NCBI RefSeq assembly: GCF_003946085.1
Contig: NZ_RHOB01000007.1
Coordinates: 1 to 64,000, forward strand
Reading direction: 5' to 3'
Length of the DNA stretch: 64,000 bases
From: Levilactobacillus angrenensis
GTDB taxonomy: Bacteria; Bacillota; Bacilli; Lactobacillales; Lactobacillaceae
Below are positions 60,516 through 64,000 of this stretch, piece after piece; position 1 is the first letter of the stretch, and every line of letters starts with the position of its first letter. The translations under genes were made by a program, and so were the position numbers. Below the pieces are notes generated by a model. That model had not been told where the DNA came from. It did not search any database and was given only the letters and a program-made list of their open reading frames with translations.

Positions 60516-61559
60516 GTGAGTCCAACGGAAAAGCGAAACCTAATTTTAGCGTTTGAATCAAGTTGTGACGAGACGAGTGTGGCGGTCATTGAGGATGGAC
60601 ATAAGATCTTGTCCAATATCGTGGCGACCCAGATCAAGAGTCACCAGCGATTTGGCGGCGTCGTGCCCGAAGTGGCTAGTCGTCATCACATTGAAGAAGT
60701 CACGCTGTGCATCAAGGATGCCTTGGATGAGGCGCAAGTCACTTATGACGACCTGGATGCAGTGGCGGTGACTTACGGACCCGGTTTGGTTGGTGCGCTG
60801 TTGATTGGCGTCACGGCGGCTAAGACGGTCGCCTTTGCCCACAACCTGCCCCTGATTCCCGTCAACCACATGGCTGGCCACATCTATGCGGCCCGTTACG
60901 TGGAGCCCATTGAATTTCCAGCCATGGCCTTATTGGTCTCTGGTGGGCACACGGAATTGGTCTACATGCCGGCTGAAAATGAATTTGAAATCATTGGTGA
61001 GACCCGCGACGATGCCGCTGGGGAAGCCTACGACAAGGTCGGCCGGGTTATGGGGGTCAATTATCCTGCCGGCAAGACCGTTGACGAGTGGGCGCACCAG
61101 GGCCACGACACGTTCAACTTCCCGCGGGCGATGGAAAAGGACGACAACTTTGACTTTAGCTTTAGCGGGTTGAAGAGTGCCTTCATCAACACGACCCATC
61201 ACGCGGACCAAATTGGCGAGACGCTGAACAAGCAAGACCTCGCTGCCAGTTTCCAACAGGCGGTCGTTGACGTATTGGCTGAAAAGACGCAACGGGCCTT
61301 GGCTGACTATCCCGTCCACCAGCTGATCTTAGCCGGTGGGGTGGCGGCTAACCATGGGCTACGGGAACGGCTCGAACGGGACTTGTCCAGTAACCCGGTC
61401 ACCCATTTGGTCAAAGCGCCCCTCAATTTGTGCGGAGACAACGCGGCCATGATTGGGGCCTTTGCCTACGTGGCTTACCAACACGGCGTCTTTGCGGACG
61501 CAACGTTGAACGCCGACCCGAGTTTGGAATTCGATTGGGTTGAAGATCCAGTTAAATAA
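60516..61559 (+). CDS. tsaD: tRNA N6-adenosine threonylcarbamoyltransferase TsaD
   Basis: 347 residues. Iron-binding HxxxH in [11 protein letters not shown] (about 110-120), [31 protein letters not shown] and [15 protein letters not shown] are the family motifs. Transfers threonylcarbamoyl to A37 of ANN-decoding tRNAs. The annotated GTG at 60516 is only one or two bases from the GAGGG SD; an in-frame ACG at 60525, with better spacing, would give the family-typical start (T)[17 protein letters not shown]. The true start is therefore uncertain. Confidence 0.95.
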   Translation: MSPTEKRNLILAFESSCDETSVAVIEDGHKILSNIVATQIKSHQRFGGVVPEVASRHHIEEVTLCIKDALDEAQVTYDDLDAVAVTYGPGLVGALLIGVTAAKTVAFAHNLPLIPVNHMAGHIYAARYVEPIEFPAMALLVSGGHTELVYMPAENEFEIIGETRDDAAGEAYDKVGRVMGVNYPAGKTVDEWAHQGHDTFNFPRAMEKDDNFDFSFSGLKSAFINTTHHADQIGETLNKQDLAASFQQAVVDVLAEKTQRALADYPVHQLILAGGVAANHGLRERLERDLSSNPVTHLVKAPLNLCGDNAAMIGAFAYVAYQHGVFADATLNADPSLEFDWVEDPVK

Positions 61560-61604
61560 AAAGATGGTTTCATCCCGAATTGAGATGAAGCCATCTTTTT
61601 TTTG
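61559..61604 (+). terminator. Terminator after tsaD
   Basis: AAAGATGGTTTCATC (61560-61574) pairs with GATGAAGCCATCTTT (61584-61598), followed by Ts. Reverse A-run makes it usable from the right too. Confidence 0.85.
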
Positions 61605-61616
61605 TAATTTTAAGGG

Positions 61617-61742
61617 GGCACCTATCAATGCGATGCGTTGACGCTGGCAAGTTTGCTGTTCCAGCATGTTCAAGGTGCCGGTGACAAAGTCGACGTCGTT
61701 GATAGAACGATACTTCTTTGATAGATTGTCGGTCTTAATGAT
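61617..61742 (-). pseudogene. Possible ABC-transporter ATPase fossil
   Basis: Directly after the Dabb stop and in the same frame, the minus strand reads KTDNLSKKYRSINDVDF, like an ABC ATPase N-terminus, followed by QRQRIALIGAPL, like the region after the signature motif (QRQRIALARAL). The Walker A region between them is gone and there is no start codon. Short and degenerate; the resemblance could be chance. Confidence 0.25.
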
Positions 61743-62039
61743 TTAATAACTGATTTGTGATAAGACGAAATTGTCGGTTCTGAAAACCTCGCCAGCAGCT
61801 GCACTAACCTTTTGGTGCGAATCATTGGCAAGTAAGCGCTCGAAACTAGCCTGGTCGGCGACGTCGATTACCATGCTGACAGTGTCGGCACTACCAGCCC
61901 AGCCCAACGAGCGGCCAACCGTCAGGGACTGAATTTCTGGGACCGTGTCTTTCATGGCGCGCATATCTTGAATGGCTTGTTCGACGTTGGCATCTGACAC
62001 GCCAGGCTTAATCGTTGCAATAAAAATGTGTTTGATCAT
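61743..62039 (-). CDS. Dabb-domain (stress-responsive alpha/beta barrel) protein
   Basis: 98 residues: MIKHIFIATIKPGVSDANVEQAIQDMRAMKDTVPEIQSLTVGRSLGW is the typical Dabb start, with a later ADQASFERLLANDSHQKV helix. Forms ferredoxin-like dimers; role unknown in bacteria, related to stress proteins and to small acid-binding enzymes. GGAGGAATCA precedes the ATG at 62039. Divergent from a LysR regulator that may control it. Confidence 0.85.
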   Translation of the reverse strand: MIKHIFIATIKPGVSDANVEQAIQDMRAMKDTVPEIQSLTVGRSLGWAGSADTVSMVIDVADQASFERLLANDSHQKVSAAAGEVFRTDNFVLSQISY

Positions 62040-62149
62040 GATTGATTCCTCCAAGTTTAGGGTTAGTTGTTAAGCATTGCCATTAGTTTAAACGAAAAGC
62101 CATTAAGTTGAAAATGCTTAATTTCTTAGATTAGTTATTTGTATTTTGC

Positions 62150-62163
62150 ATATCTATGCTAAA
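62150..62163 (+). promoter_or_regulatory. Extended -10 of the LysR gene
   Basis: TATGCTAAAAT (TAAAAT 62158-62163) with TG extension. The 62070-62115 part of the divergent gap has TTAAGCATT (about 62070-62078) and its inverted partner AATGCTTAA (about 62113-62121), a possible LysR site. Confidence 0.45.
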
Positions 62164-62199
62164 ATATGGCTAATTAACCCATGAAGGACGTGAGGATGA

Positions 62200-63066
62200 A
62201 TGGATATTCGGGTGCTCAATTACTTTTTAATTACGGCGCGTGAAGAAAATGTGACGCGGGCGGCGGCCTTACTTCATATGACCCAACCGACCTTGTCGCG
62301 ACAATTAAAGGGATTAGAAGCTGAGCTGCAAGTCGACTTGTTTCGCCGGAGTAATCATAGTATTTATCTAACGCGGGAAGGCTTGCTCTTTCGCCGGCGG
62401 GCCCAGGATATGGTGAATATTCTAGAACGGGCCCGAGACGAGCTACAAGAAAAGCAGGAACTTGCGGGGACGATTGCCATTGGCTGTAGTGAACTTCATA
62501 GTATGGCGGAAGTCGCGAAATTAATTGATGCGTTTCAGGAGCAGCATCCCCAAGTCAAATTTAACTTGAGAAGCGGTAATAATGACGACATTAAAGGTTG
62601 GATTGAACAGGGTGTTTTAGACTTGGGGTTACTCATCGAACCGGTTGAGATTGGTAAATATGACTTTGTTCGTCTGGAGAGTCAAGAAGAGTGGGGAATC
62701 TTAGCGCATCAGGACTCAAAATTTGCGAGCTATGATGCCATTCGCCCGGGCGATCTGGTTGGGACTCGCGTCATCACGATTGCCGATCGGGTGGTTCAAA
62801 ATGAACTCGTCAGCTGGTCGGGAGATTACGCGGTAAAGATGCGAAATAAGGCCCGTTATAATCTGCTTTACAGTGCGGCGATGCTGGCGCAACAAAATCA
62901 CGGGGTCGTGATTTGTTTAAAGCTCAATCAGACCTTTGACCACTTAACCTTTGTGCCATTAGAGCCGGCACTAAAATTAGATTCGGTATTAGCCTGGCGA
63001 GGTCAGCAGCCACATTCGGCGGCAACAAAAGCATTTATTGAATTTGTCCGGCAAGAAAAAAACTAA
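62200..63066 (+). CDS. LysR-family transcriptional regulator
   Basis: 288 residues: winged helix-turn-helix at the N-terminus (MDIRVLNYFLITAREENVTRAAALLHMTQPTLSRQLKGLEAELQVDLFRR) and a substrate-binding domain (about 90-285) with SGNNDDIKGWIEQGVLDLGLL. Divergent from the Dabb gene, the usual layout for LysR control of a neighbour; inducer unknown. The ATG at 62200 lies behind GGACGTGAGGATGA. Confidence 0.93.
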   Translation: MDIRVLNYFLITAREENVTRAAALLHMTQPTLSRQLKGLEAELQVDLFRRSNHSIYLTREGLLFRRRAQDMVNILERARDELQEKQELAGTIAIGCSELHSMAEVAKLIDAFQEQHPQVKFNLRSGNNDDIKGWIEQGVLDLGLLIEPVEIGKYDFVRLESQEEWGILAHQDSKFASYDAIRPGDLVGTRVITIADRVVQNELVSWSGDYAVKMRNKARYNLLYSAAMLAQQNHGVVICLKLNQTFDHLTFVPLEPALKLDSVLAWRGQQPHSAATKAFIEFVRQEKN

Positions 63067-63122
63067 AGGTGACGCGAAAGCGCCTGGGCGGTTTTATCCC
63101 AGGCGCTTCGACTATTTAAGAA
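63067..63122 (+). repeat. Second repeat family, short copy Y
   Basis: Perfect hairpin AAGCGCCTGGG (63078-63088), loop CGGTTTTAT, CCCAGGCGCTT (63098-63108), followed by CGACTATTTAAGAA. Loop and trailing TATTTAA are shared with copies at 43147-43165 and 51131-51179, while the stem differs. Confidence 0.6.
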
Positions 63123-63130
63123 CAGACGTC

Positions 63131-63168
63131 AAGCGACCCGGGATAAGACATCCCAGGCCGCTTTTTAG
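63131..63168 (+). terminator. Terminator after the LysR gene
   Basis: AGCGACCCGGGA (63132-63143) pairs with TCCCAGGCCGCT (63151-63162), followed by five Ts. Its stem resembles the reverse of the adjacent repeat hairpin. Confidence 0.7.
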
Positions 63169-63208
63169 ATATTTAAAATACGTATTTCTAATCAGTCAAA
63201 ATAGGCAT

Positions 63209-63237
63209 TTAACATATCTAAAAAATCGCGATACACT
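63209..63237 (+). promoter_or_regulatory. Promoter of the MerR-like gene
   Basis: TTAACA (63209-63214), 17-bp spacer, TACACT (63232-63237). The ATATCTAAAA words between 63165 and 63222 are repeated (GATATTTAAAATAC, CATATCTAAAAA). Confidence 0.55.
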
Positions 63238-63322
63238 ACAGTCATCGATTAGCAAGGGCATCACCACTGATGGTTTTACTAAGCGAGAAAATTTTGAGCA
63301 ATTGGTTGTTCAGGAGAAAGCG

Positions 63323-64000
<678 letters not shown>

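Overview
The window looks like the chromosome of a low-GC-phylum lactic acid bacterium of the family Lactobacillaceae, with moderately high GC for that group. The core gene order is that of Lactobacillus-type genomes: radA–yacL–gltX–cysS–mrnC–rlmB–yacP–sigH–rpmG–secE–nusG–rplK–rplA–rplJ–rplL, then dnaX–ebfC–recR–yaaL–tmk–yaaQ–holB–yabA–rsmI, then tsaB–rimI–tsaD. PepC, MprF, a duplicated small-sugar toolkit and many TTG/GTG starts behind strong Shine-Dalgarno sequences fit too. The genus is not certain; a Levilactobacillus-like heterofermenter is a reasonable guess. No tRNA, rRNA, CRISPR array, prophage or transposase gene was seen.

Layout. 1-11 kb is an accessory segment: an EAL-domain protein, a LytR-CpsA-Psr cell-wall enzyme, two transporters, a phosphoglycerate mutase, two tandem membrane-anchored serine hydrolases, and an AT-richer patch with two frameshifted lipoproteins. 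11.3-20.7 kb is a self-contained sugar (acid) catabolic island bounded by two bidirectional terminators: YhcH–MFS–YhcH on the minus strand, a LacI regulator, and 2-hydroxyacid dehydrogenase–beta-propeller protein–L-xylulokinase–L-ribulose-5-P 3-epimerase–L-ribulose-5-P 4-epimerase on the plus strand. Five copies of one LacI-type operator and two perfect cre sites tie it together. 20.7-25.3 kb holds pepC, a mazF toxin with a truncated antitoxin, an aldo/keto reductase, a GNAT protein and rpiA. 25.6-39.3 kb is housekeeping: nucleotide pool cleaning, DNA repair, two aminoacyl-tRNA synthetases, RNA processing and the nusG/ribosomal-protein operons. 39.5-49.3 kb has a flavin reductase, mprF, a LOG-type hydrolase, a hydroxyacyl-CoA dehydrogenase and nrdHEF. 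49.3-61.6 kb is again housekeeping (rsmC, tadA, SRP RNA, clamp loader, recombination, tmk, tRNA t6A enzymes). 61.7-64 kb has a Dabb protein divergent from a LysR regulator, a MerR-like regulator and the start of an aldo/keto reductase.

The most notable non-genic content is a family of long dispersed intergenic repeats (at least nine full or partial copies). The most complete copy (54339-54805) has ~15-bp near-perfect terminal inverted repeats and a flanking 6-bp direct repeat, i.e. MITE-like architecture; internally the family is rich in conserved hairpins. A second, unrelated repeat (three copies) has hairpins whose stems differ but remain paired around a conserved loop; one copy lies in the dnaX leader. 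Other regulatory candidates are an SD-sequestering hairpin before the sigH-like gene, paired NrdR-like boxes before nrdHEF, and a short promoter-terminator unit at the left edge.
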